Assembly: GCF_020544465.1 (NCBI RefSeq)
Contig: NZ_CP066126.1
Coordinates: 248,001 to 312,000 of the forward strand
Origin: Chromobacterium rhizoryzae
GTDB taxonomy: Bacteria > Pseudomonadota > Gammaproteobacteria > Burkholderiales > Chromobacteriaceae
Length of the DNA stretch: 64,000 bases
Direction: 5' to 3'
The notes beneath the pieces are model-generated. The model made no database searches, was not told where the DNA came from, and saw only the letters and a program-made list of their open reading frames with translations. This document shows, piece after piece, positions 25,987 through 34,200 of the stretch (position 1 is the stretch's first letter; each line of letters opens with the position of its first letter). The position numbers were made by a program, and so were the translations under genes.

Positions 25987-26230
25987 CAGGGCGGCCTTTG
26001 GGGTGTCTACGTGCGAATCTTTGATTCGCTCAGTGATAGGGAATTTGGCCGAGTTGTTCCCCTTCCTGCCTGCCGGGCAGCCCCGGCAATGAAAACCATC
26101 ATCCGCGCAGCGGATTCAAAACCAGATCACTCAACAAGTAAGCCACGCTCAAGCAAACCAACCACCCCACCTTGACCCCAACCGCCCCCTCGGCAACAAT
26201 CCCCACGTTGCCGCCCACACGCGGCACACG

Positions 26231-26374
26231 GGATTGGCGTCCCGTCCGCTTAAACCAACTGGCCCTCGCTGGATACAGCGCGGGCTGCTTTACCATGGCC
26301 GCGCCATTTGGCAGGCGCATGGTGGGAGAGTGCCATGCACTCACCGGTTTGGTTTAAGCCCGGTACGCCAATCC
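26231..26374. repeat. inverted-repeat element upstream of a hypothetical gene
   Basis: GGATTGGCGT (26231-26240) pairs exactly with ACGCCAATCC (26365-26374), and GCTTAAACCAA (26248-26258) with TTGGTTTAAGC (26349-26359). A smaller AGTGC/GCACT hairpin lies inside near 26329. The right end is 73 bases before the start at 26448, so it could be a 5' leader structure or a small palindromic mobile repeat. Confidence 0.6.
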
Positions 26375-26447
26375 TGCCACGCGCCTGCCTAATACCTCCA
26401 CTTCTCTCGGCAGGTGGTTTATCTTGTGTCACAGCAGGAGAAACACC

Positions 26448-26897
26448 ATGCATCACGCTCAAAACTTCCCCCGTCGCCGCCGCTACAAACTGCACTCGCT
26501 GGAACAGCAGGAAGCCCTGCTTCCCTTTGTTCGTCTCTGCCCCGGCCGCACCTATCGGCATTACTGGCAAATGCCCACGCCCAGCAAGGATCTCCTCGCC
26601 GACCATGCCTACGGCCGCGAATGCGCGGCTCACCTGTTGCAATGGCTGAAGGACAATCGGGAATACGTCGGCAAAGGCCTGCTCAGCCGCGTGGCGCGCG
26701 ACATCGATTTTGACGACCGCGCCGGTCGCGGCCAGTGGATGGGTTTCTTCAACTATCTGGAAATCATGATGCTGCTGGGCGCCGACCGGGTCCGGGTTTA
26801 CCGCCATGTGGACAGCCAGCACCAGATCTACCTGGCGCTGGGGCAGCGCTTCAGCCTGGAAGCGCGCTTCCGCCGCATCCGCCTGCGCAATCGCTAA
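26448..26897 (+). CDS. hypothetical protein, 149 residues
   Basis: It starts MHHAQNFPRRRRYKLHSLEQ at an ATG with AGGAG seven bases upstream. The protein is basic, predicted mostly helical, with no signal peptide or TM helix. A central YGRECAAHLLQWLKDN helix and a GQWMGFFNYLEIMMLLGADR helix are followed by a basic tail (RFRRIRLRNR). I do not recognise the family. Composition is less GC-extreme than nearby genes, and the gene is flanked by repeat sequences on both sides, which may indicate acquired DNA. Confidence 0.6.
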   Translation: MHHAQNFPRRRRYKLHSLEQQEALLPFVRLCPGRTYRHYWQMPTPSKDLLADHAYGRECAAHLLQWLKDNREYVGKGLLSRVARDIDFDDRAGRGQWMGFFNYLEIMMLLGADRVRVYRHVDSQHQIYLALGQRFSLEARFRRIRLRNR

Positions 26898-26906
26898 CCT
26901 CAGCAG

Positions 26907-27082
26907 GTGGGTATCGCTGCGCTCCACCCACCCTACGGCGGATGGTTTGGTCGGGGGGTATTCGTAGGGTGGGTGGAGCCGAAAGGCGATACCCACCAAA
27001 GCCCGCCGTAAAGACCCAAGCATCGATCCCGTCGCGTTTCCGCGTGGGTATCGCCGCGCTCCGCCCTACGGCGGATGGTTTG
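26907..27082. repeat. three copies of a dispersed GTGGGTATCGC..GGCGGATGGTTT repeat
   Basis: Copy A is at about 26907-26950 and copy C at about 27044-27082 in the same orientation, sharing GTGGGTATCG, GCGCTCC, CCCTACGGCGGATGGTTT. Copy B, inverted, is at about 26964-26998. The unit resembles intergenic repeats often seen in beta- and gammaproteobacteria. It lies between two convergent genes and may act as a bidirectional terminator or a REP-like element. Confidence 0.7.
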
Positions 27083-27154
27083 CTTGGGTGGGAGGGTACC
27101 CTCCGCCGACACTGCCCAAGGACTCATCCACCGCGCCCCCTCGCGCAAACCGCT

Positions 27155-27874
27155 TTAATCCCCCCGCAACTGCTCGCTGCCCACTCCACATTCCTGCTTC
27201 AAGAAGGCGTAACCGGCCGGCGTGATCCGCAAGGCGCGGCTGTCGCTGCGGCGCTCGGTCAGGCCGCGCAGCAAGAAGGCCTGGCACAAGGCCGCGCCCA
27301 GGCTGCCGGCGATGTGGTCGCGGCGCTCGCTCCAGTCCAGGCAGGCGCGCGCCAAGGGCCGGCGCGGGCGGGCGATGCCGGCCAGTTGAATGTCCAGCCG
27401 CGCCGCCAGCCAGTCCGCGCCGGCCGGCGTCACCGCGAACTCGCGCTCCTCGCGCCGTTGCAGCAGTTGCTGCTGTTGCAGGAAGTCGGCGACGGCGATG
27501 CCCAGCCGGCCGGCGAGGTGGTCGTAGCAACTGCGCGCCAGGCGGATGTCGGCATTGCCCTTGGGGCGCACCGCGCTCCGGCTTTCGCCGGCGGCGGCGG
27601 ACAGCGCTTCCAGCGCGTGGGCGATGGCCGGGCTGGCCAGGCCGTAATAGCGGTGGCGGCCGCGCTGTTCCACCCGCACCGCCTGGCCGTGCAGCAACTT
27701 GGCCAGATGGTTGCTGGCCGCTTGCGGCGACAGACCGGCGGCCTGGGCCAGATCGCTGGCCGGGTAGAGGCGGCCGTCTTGCAACAGCAGCAGCATCAGC
27801 GCGCGGCCGGGGTCGGCCAGCAGGCTGGCCAGGCGGCTGATGTCGGGTATGCGGTCGTGCGGGGCTGCAAGCAT
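27155..27874 (-). CDS. ArsR-type winged-helix transcriptional regulator
   Basis: A 239-residue protein with an N-terminal helix-turn-helix domain (about 10-90): ASLLADPGRALMLLLLQDGR, LYPASDLAQAAGLSPQAASN (recognition helix), and the wing RVEQRGRHRYYGLAS, all typical of ArsR. The C-terminal half (about 100-239) has no metal-binding Cys pattern and contains ITPAGYAFL-like winged-helix elements, suggesting an effector domain. It is divergent from the P450 cassette with an 80-base shared gap, so it may regulate it. Confidence 0.85.
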   Translation of the reverse strand: MLAAPHDRIPDISRLASLLADPGRALMLLLLQDGRLYPASDLAQAAGLSPQAASNHLAKLLHGQAVRVEQRGRHRYYGLASPAIAHALEALSAAAGESRSAVRPKGNADIRLARSCYDHLAGRLGIAVADFLQQQQLLQRREEREFAVTPAGADWLAARLDIQLAGIARPRRPLARACLDWSERRDHIAGSLGAALCQAFLLRGLTERRSDSRALRITPAGYAFLKQECGVGSEQLRGD

Positions 27875-27954
27875 GGTTCATCCTTGGCTGAAACTTTGGC
27901 GGGTGCCGCCGGCTACGATAAACCCATCGTCAAGCTTGAACAAGGAGAGCGGGA

Positions 27955-28581
27955 ATGGAGGATTTGCTGGCTTATCTGCATAGCCATTTTCTGAGCGAGC
28001 CGGCCTTGCTGGCGCGCAGCGGCGTGAGCCTGGACACCCTGCGCGGCTGGCAGCGGGCCGGTGCGGCGCCGTGGCCGTCCTACCGGCTGACGCTGGCCGG
28101 GGAGGCCGCATCCTGCATGGGCGCGGCGGCGCTGAGCGCGGAGTCGGCCTGGTATCCGCAGGGCATGTTGTGCTGGCTGGGCCAGGCGCTGGCCTTGGAC
28201 GGCGATCCGGAGCGCCTGCGCGCCTGTTTCGGCCGGCAGTGGCGCGCCGGGCTGGCGGCGCTGGAGCTGCCGCCCGCCGAGGCGGAGCCGGATTGGGAGG
28301 CGGCGTGGCGGGATTTCCTGGCCGGCGGCTACGGGGTGTGCACCCGCGCCGGCTTGCCGGGGGAGATTGCGCAGAAGGAGGCGCTGGTGTCCTTGATCGA
28401 CGCGCTGACCGAGCGGCAAAGCCGGCTCGCGCTGGACCCGGCCCGGCGCGAGCGCCTGGCCTGGGCGGTGACGGCGCTGGACGGGGTGGCGGCGCCGTTT
28501 GCGCCGCATGAGCGGGCGGCCAGCTCGCGCGCCCGCTGCGTGGAGCTGACGCGGCGGCTTTACCTGACGGAGGCGATATGA
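27955..28581 (+). CDS. DUF6058-like protein of a small natural-product cassette
   Basis: A 208-residue soluble protein, first gene of a three-gene operon with a P450 and an ABM-type protein. The N-terminus (LLAYLHSHFLSEPALLARSG, then TLRGWQRAGAAPWPSYRLTL) resembles the DUF6058 family linked to natural-product clusters; I am moderately sure of this. No catalytic motif is visible. GGAG upstream supports the ATG at 27955. Its stop overlaps the P450 start by four bases. It could be an accessory or partner protein for the P450. Confidence 0.6.
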   Translation: MEDLLAYLHSHFLSEPALLARSGVSLDTLRGWQRAGAAPWPSYRLTLAGEAASCMGAAALSAESAWYPQGMLCWLGQALALDGDPERLRACFGRQWRAGLAALELPPAEAEPDWEAAWRDFLAGGYGVCTRAGLPGEIAQKEALVSLIDALTERQSRLALDPARRERLAWAVTALDGVAAPFAPHERAASSRARCVELTRRLYLTEAI

Positions 28582-29684
28582 GCGCCTGGCCTTTGGACCC
28601 GCTGGCGGCGGTGACTCACGCCCATCCCTATCCCTATTACCGGGATCTGGCGCAGCGGCGGCCATTGTATTTTGACGCCGGCCTGGGCGTGTGGGTGGCG
28701 GCCGGCCACGCGGCGGCGCAGGCGGTGTTGGCCGCGCCGGAGTGCCGGGTGCGGCCGCTGGATCAGGCGGCGCCGCCGCAGTTGGGCGATGGCGGCTTGG
28801 CGCGCACGTTCTGTCTGTGGGCGCGGATGAGCGAGGCGCCGCGCCATCCGGCGCTGAAGGCGGCTTTGAGCCGGGCCTTGGCGACGGCGGCGGGCGCGGA
28901 GGCCGGGCGCTTGTCGGAAAGCCTGGCGCGGGACTGGCTGATGCGCGAGCCTTTGAACGGCGAGGTGCTGGACCGGATGGCGCAGGGCTTGCCGGTGCTG
29001 ACGCTGGCCGGCTTGTTGGGTCTGCCGGCGGCGGACGCGCCGGCCTTGGTCGCGGAGGCGGCGGCGGTGTCGCAAGCGTTGGCGGCGGATGCCGATGTAG
29101 AGGCGCTGGTGCGCGGAGAGCAGGCCTTGACGGCTTTGCAGGCGCGAGTGGCGGAGGCCTTGCCACGGGCCGGCGGCATGCTGGCTGAGCTGAAGAATGA
29201 ATTGGCGCCGGATGAGGCGACGCTGACGGCGAATGTGATCGGCCTGCTGTTCCAGAGCCTGGACGCCGGCGCCGGCCTGTTCGCCGCCGCCATCTGGCAT
29301 CAGGCTCAGGGCCGGCCGCTGGCGGCGGGCGCGGCGGCGGAGTGGGACTGGCTGGCTGTGCAGGACCCGGTCTTGCACAACACCCGCCGTTTCGTCGCGC
29401 GGGATTGGTCCTATGGCGGCCAGACGGTGCCGGCCGGCGTTTCGGTACTGGTGGTGTTGGCCGCGGCGGCTTTGGACCCGGCCGGGCCGGGCGAGGCCTT
29501 GATGTTCGGCGCCGGCCGGCATGCCTGCCCGGGCCGGGCGCTGGCGCTGGAGATCGCGCGCGGCGGCCTGGCGGCATTGGCGGCGGCGCGGCCGGATTGG
29601 CAAGACTTGACGGCGGCGGCGCGTTTTCGCCGGCTGCCCAACGCGCGGGTGCGCCTTTATGGCGAGAAAGGGAGAACGGAATGA
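28578..29684 (+). CDS. atypical cytochrome P450
   Basis: A 368-residue P450, short for the family (about 400). The haem-thiolate loop is intact: FGAGRHACPGRALALE with Cys317. The I-helix reads GLLFQSLDAGAG (about 221-232) without the usual A/G-G-x-D/E-T acid-threonine pair. The K-helix region reads EWDWLAVQDPVLHNTRR (from about 254), so the arginine of ExxR is missing while the following PV.NTRR is kept. Oxygen activation may be unusual, or the protein may bind rather than oxidise. It is coupled to both neighbours by four-base overlaps. Confidence 0.85.
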   Translation: MSAWPLDPLAAVTHAHPYPYYRDLAQRRPLYFDAGLGVWVAAGHAAAQAVLAAPECRVRPLDQAAPPQLGDGGLARTFCLWARMSEAPRHPALKAALSRALATAAGAEAGRLSESLARDWLMREPLNGEVLDRMAQGLPVLTLAGLLGLPAADAPALVAEAAAVSQALAADADVEALVRGEQALTALQARVAEALPRAGGMLAELKNELAPDEATLTANVIGLLFQSLDAGAGLFAAAIWHQAQGRPLAAGAAAEWDWLAVQDPVLHNTRRFVARDWSYGGQTVPAGVSVLVVLAAAALDPAGPGEALMFGAGRHACPGRALALEIARGGLAALAAARPDWQDLTAAARFRRLPNARVRLYGEKGRTE

Positions 29685-30034
29685 TTGCGGTGATTTTCGA
29701 GGTGGAGCTGGCCGAAGGCGGCCGGGACGGTTATCTGGGCTGGGCGGAGCGCCTGGGGCGGGAGCTGGCGGAGGCGGACGGTTTCCTGTCGATCGAGCGC
29801 TTCGCCAGCCTGAACCGGCCGGAGAAGATGCTGTCGCTGTCGTTCTGGCGCGACGAGGCGTCGGTGGCGGCCTGGCGGCGGCTGGAGCCGCACCGCGCGG
29901 CGCAGCGGCAGGGCAGGGAGGCCTTGTTCGCCGATTACCGGCTGCGGGTGGCGGCGGTGCTGCGGGATTATGGGATGAACGAGCGGGCGCAAGCGCCCGA
30001 TGGCGTCAGCCCAGAATTGGATGCAAGGCCTTGA
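29681..30034 (+). CDS. antibiotic biosynthesis monooxygenase (ABM) family protein
   Basis: A 117-residue dimeric alpha+beta (ferredoxin-like) fold protein. MIAVIFEVELAEGGRDGYLG, LAEADGFLSIERFASLNRPE and MLSLSFWRDEASVAAWR are typical of ABM/heme-degrading-type monooxygenases. It follows the P450 with a four-base overlap. The last about ten codons overlap the convergent rsmJ 3' end by 29 bases. Its role in the cassette is probably a cofactor-free oxidation or an aid to the P450; the substrate is unknown. Confidence 0.83.
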   Translation: MIAVIFEVELAEGGRDGYLGWAERLGRELAEADGFLSIERFASLNRPEKMLSLSFWRDEASVAAWRRLEPHRAAQRQGREALFADYRLRVAAVLRDYGMNERAQAPDGVSPELDARP

Positions 30035-30788
30035 TCACGTAAAGATCAAAACGGGTGGATTTGCCGTCCAGCACCGCGGACGGCTTCACGCCCTCGATGG
30101 CCGCGCCCAGCCGCGGCCGTTTCACCACCACGCGGTTCTTGGCCGCGGCGATGGCGGCTTGCAGCAGCGCGGCGCTGTCCTGATCGTCGCCTATCACCTG
30201 CTGGAAGGCCTGCATGTCCTTCTTGGCGGCGGCGCTTTTCTTGTCGGTGTCCGGGAACATCGGATCGACGAACACCACGTCCGGGCGTTCGGCCTCGCTT
30301 AGCGCGGCCAGCCAGGCGATGGAGCTGGCGTGCACCAGATGCATGCGCGCGGCGATGTCGGCGGTGTCCGGGTGGCCGGCGGCGCGTTCCAGCGCGTCGG
30401 CCAGCAGCGCGGCGGCCACCGGCGAGCGCTCCACCAGGGTGACGCGGCAGCCCAGCCCGGCCAGCACGAAGCTGTCGCGGCCCAGGCCGGCGGTGGCGTC
30501 CACCACATAGGGCAGTTCCTTGGCGCCTTTCAGGCCGATGGCCTTGGCCACCGGTTGGCCGCGGCCGCCGCCCTGTTCGCGCCGATGCTTGGCCGCGCCC
30601 TCGACGAATTCCGCATACACCGCGCCGTGCTTGCCGGTGGTCAGCAGTTCCAATCTTTGTTCGCCCAATTCCAGCCAATAGCCCTGCTCCGGCCGTTGTT
30701 CCAGCAGCGGCAGAGCGAAGCGCTGGCTCAACAGGCGGGCGGCGTCCAGGCGGTCGGGACGGGCGCAGTACAGCGGGGTGGCGGGCAT
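30006..30788 (-). CDS. rsmJ: 16S rRNA (guanine1516-N2)-methyltransferase RsmJ
   Basis: A 260-residue SAM-dependent enzyme modifying 16S rRNA (E. coli G1516). SAM motif I is VDATAGLGRDSFVLAGLG and the catalytic-type motif VFVDPMFPDTDKKSA. The start MPATPLYCARPDR is set by AAGGATTTCCCC before the ATG at 30788; the upstream in-frame extension lacks a signal for translation. Length and motifs fit the family (YhiQ). Confidence 0.93.
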   Translation of the reverse strand: MPATPLYCARPDRLDAARLLSQRFALPLLEQRPEQGYWLELGEQRLELLTTGKHGAVYAEFVEGAAKHRREQGGGRGQPVAKAIGLKGAKELPYVVDATAGLGRDSFVLAGLGCRVTLVERSPVAAALLADALERAAGHPDTADIAARMHLVHASSIAWLAALSEAERPDVVFVDPMFPDTDKKSAAAKKDMQAFQQVIGDDQDSAALLQAAIAAAKNRVVVKRPRLGAAIEGVKPSAVLDGKSTRFDLYVIKALHPILG

Positions 30789-31297
30789 GGGGAAATCCTT
30801 GGATGGGCGGACGGCGGACGAACGATACGGGATGCGGCGGGCGAGGGCAAGCCGGGGGATTTTTAATATGTTGAACAAATATCATGTGTGCTACGTATTT
30901 GCACTTAGCTTACTTCGCGTGAGGAACAACTATTTTTTAAAGAGGGGGCTTCTTGGTCGCGCTTGACAGCTTTTGTCAGCTTGCCGGCTGCCCGGTTTGT
31001 TACGGTGTCGCTGTTGTTCTGATTCGAATTTATTTAATTGTCATTTATTTTTGCTTTGATACAGGTTCTAATCCGCTAAGCAGCTTTTGGGATGTAGTCG
31101 CAAGCGTGGTTCGATCTGGGTCTTGGCGCCTGTTCAATGCTTGTTGCGCTTGGTGAAGCGTCAGCGGGCGGATACGTCTTAAGAAAGGCCTATGTACCGT
31201 ATGTACATTTCGCCTTCTCTGCCGTCTTCGCCTTGTCTCGCTCTTGCTCGCAAGATGTTGAACAGCCGCTTAAGCCGAAATAATCCGGGAGAGCGTG
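30789..31297. promoter_or_regulatory. AT-rich upstream region of the giant repeat protein, with a palindrome at 31192-31208
   Basis: About 500 bases with no supportable gene, serving rsmJ leftward and the giant surface protein rightward. Composition falls sharply to AT-rich around 30860-31060. ATGTAC at 31192-31197 and GTACAT at 31203-31208 make an 11-base-centred inverted repeat about 90 bases before the start, a plausible operator. Confidence 0.45.
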
Positions 31298-34200
31298 ATG
31301 GGGTGGTGGAAATCAGCGGGGCAATCGCAAGGCAGTGACAAGAAGACACCGGCTCTCAAGCGCTCGCGCCTGCTGTTGCAGGCTCTGGAGCCCAGGTTGA
31401 TGTTCGACGGCGCGGCGGCCGCCACGGCCGCCGCCGCCTCGGCGCATGCGGACGCGCCGCTTCCGGCGGAACGCCCGGCGCCGACGGAAGCGCCGCGATC
31501 GGCCGCGGTGGAGCGTCTGGCGGAGAAGCTCGCCGCGGCGCTGGCGCCGACCGCGCCGCCCAAGCAGGTGGTGTTCGTCGAATCCAATGTCGCCAATTAC
31601 CAAAGCCTGCTGGCGCAAATGCCGGCCGGCATGGAGGTGGTGGTGCTCAACGCCGGCAAGGACGGCCTGAGCCAGATCGCCGAGTGGGCCAAAACCCACC
31701 ATGGCTACGCCGCCATCCACATCATTTCCCACGGTCAGAGCGGGGATTTGATGCTGGGCAACATGGAACTGACCACGGCCAAGCTGGACAGCCGCCAGGC
31801 GGACCTGAAAACCATAGGCCAATCCTTGCGCGCCGACGGCGACATCCTGCTCTACGGCTGCGATATCGCCGCCGGCAGCAGCGGCGCGGCCTTCGTCAGC
31901 GCGCTGTCCCGCTACACTCAGGCCGACGTGGCCGCGTCCACCGACTCCACCGGCGCGGCGCGCCTGGGCGGCGACTGGACGCTGGAGCGCAATAGCGGCC
32001 ATATCGACGTGGATGCCTTGCATTTCAGCTACGACGCCTTGCTGGCGCGGCCGGTAACCGGCACCACCGATTTCACCACATCGGACGGCAACACCTATAA
32101 CCCCTCAGGCAGTACCGTGAGCGCCGGCAACCTCCAGGGCTGGGATTTCACGTTGCAATTGGGCTCCACCAATAACGGCGGCCAGACGATTATTGTCGAA
32201 AAGGCCGGCTCGGTGACCACGGAAACGGTGGACGGCTATAGCGACGGCACCATTCCCATCTCCTATTTCAGCGTCAAGTCCAACGACAGCAGCCGCTTTA
32301 CCTTGAACTCCATCGGCGTGGTGCTGAATGGCTACGATTCCGCCACTTCCGGCGGCAATCTGCAATTGGTCGGTTATATCAACGGCGTGGCGGTCAGCGG
32401 GGCGACGCTGACGCTGAACGTGGGTGACGCGCTGCAAGGCAGCGGCGGGCTGGTGACTTTCAACGTGTCCGGCAACAGCGCCTTCCAGGGCATCGATTCC
32501 TTCCGGGTGTTGGCGGCCAGCGGCCATAATGTGACGGGCATGATAGGCATAGGCGCCATCAACGCCATCAATTTCGGCTTTGCGCCGACGCTGACCGCCA
32601 GCGGCGGCTCCAGCGCCTACAGCAGCGGCACCGGCACCGCGGTGACGGTGGACAGCGGCATCACCCTGTCCGACTCCGACAGCAGCACCCAGGCCAGCGC
32701 CACGGTGTCCATCAGCGGCAACTTCCAGAGCGGCCAGGACGTGCTGGCCTTCACCAACAACGGCAGCACCATGGGCAATATCACCGCCAGCTACAACAGC
32801 GGCACCGGGGTGCTGACGCTGACGTCCAGCGGCGCCACGGCCACGCTGGCTCAATGGCAGGCGGCCTTGCGCGCGGTGACTTATTCCGACAGCTCGCTGT
32901 CGCCCAATACCGGCAACCGCACCATCAGCTTCGCCATCAACGACGGAGCGATCAACAGCAGCGCGGTGACCAAGACGGTGACGGTGGCGGCGGATTCCGC
33001 GCCGGTGATCGGCAACCTCAACGGCGACAACCCCACTTTCACCGAGAAAGGCGGCGCGGTGAAACTGGACGTGGGCACCGCGGTCACGGTGACGGACAGC
33101 GACACCCCCAACTTCAACAGCGGCAATCTGACCGTGCACATCTCCGCCAACGGCCAGAGCGGCCAGGATGTGCTGGGCGTCGACACCAGCGGCTCGGTGT
33201 CCCTGTCCAGCGGCACCAGCGTGGGCAGCGTGGTGACGGTGGGCGGCGTGAGCATAGGCGTGATCGCCAGCAACGGCGACGGCGTGGGCGGCCATGATCT
33301 GATCGTCACCTTCAACAGCAACGCCACCCCGTCGCGGGTGGCCACTCTGCTGGCGGCGCTGACTTACAACAACAGCAGCAACGATCCCAACACCGCCACC
33401 CGCACCATCAACGTCAGCGTCAACGACGGCCGCGGCGGCACCGGCTCCAGCAATGTGACGGTGGCGGTGGCCGCGGTGAACGACGCGCCCACCGGCAGCG
33501 CCACCGCCTCCAATCCCACCTTCACGATGGGCGGCTCCGCGGTGACGGTGTTCAGCGGCGCCAGCGTCAGCGCCGTCGAATCCAGCCAGAGTGTGATCCT
33601 GCTGACGCTGACCGTATCCGGCCTGCAAGACGGCAGCAGCGAAATCCTGTCCATAGACGGCAGCAATGTGGCGCTGACCAACGGCAACTCGGTTACCACC
33701 AGCGGCAACGGCCTGAGCGTCACCGTCTCGGTGTCCGGCGGCACCGCCACGGTGTCCATCAGCAGCGGCGGCGGCGTTTCCGGCAGCACCGCGGCCAGCG
33801 TGATCAACGGCATCACCTATCGCGACAGCAACGGCAGCCCCTCCATCGGCAACCGAGTGGTGACGCTGACCAGCGTCAAGGACAACGGCGGCACCAGCAA
33901 CGGCGGCGTGGACACCACCACGCTGGCCGTGGCGTCCACCGTCAGCGTGGCGGTGGTGCCGGTGGTGACCACCAGCGGCGGCAGCGCGGCCTTCACCGCC
34001 GGCGACAACACCGCGTCCACCCCGGTGGCGGTGGATTCCGGCATCACGGTGAGCAATAACGCCGGCCCCACGCTGGCCAGCGCCACGGTGTCCATCAGCG
34101 GCAATTTCCAGAGCGGGCAGGACGTGCTGGCCTTCACCAACGACGGCAGCACCATGGGCAATATCACCGCCAGCTACAACGCCGGCACCGGGGTACTGAC

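Larger units (their letters stand above)
25407..26447. other. hairpin-rich non-coding stretch of about 1 kb
   Basis: No gene is supportable here; short frames in it are Pro/Arg/Gly-rich shadows. It holds several strong inverted repeats: GGGGGCGG/CCGCCCCC (25624-25643), a nested palindrome (25853-25986), GCGAATC/GATTCGC (26013-26029), TGCCGC/GCGGCA (26209-26226) and a 144-base inverted repeat (26231-26374). Base composition is patchy, unlike its neighbours. It looks like accumulated palindromic repeats or mobile-element debris between the VOC operon and the next gene. Confidence 0.6.

Noticed and set aside
30953..31156. Small frame in the upstream region of the giant protein
   Set aside because: No ribosome binding site or recognisable domain; coding bias differs from real genes nearby.
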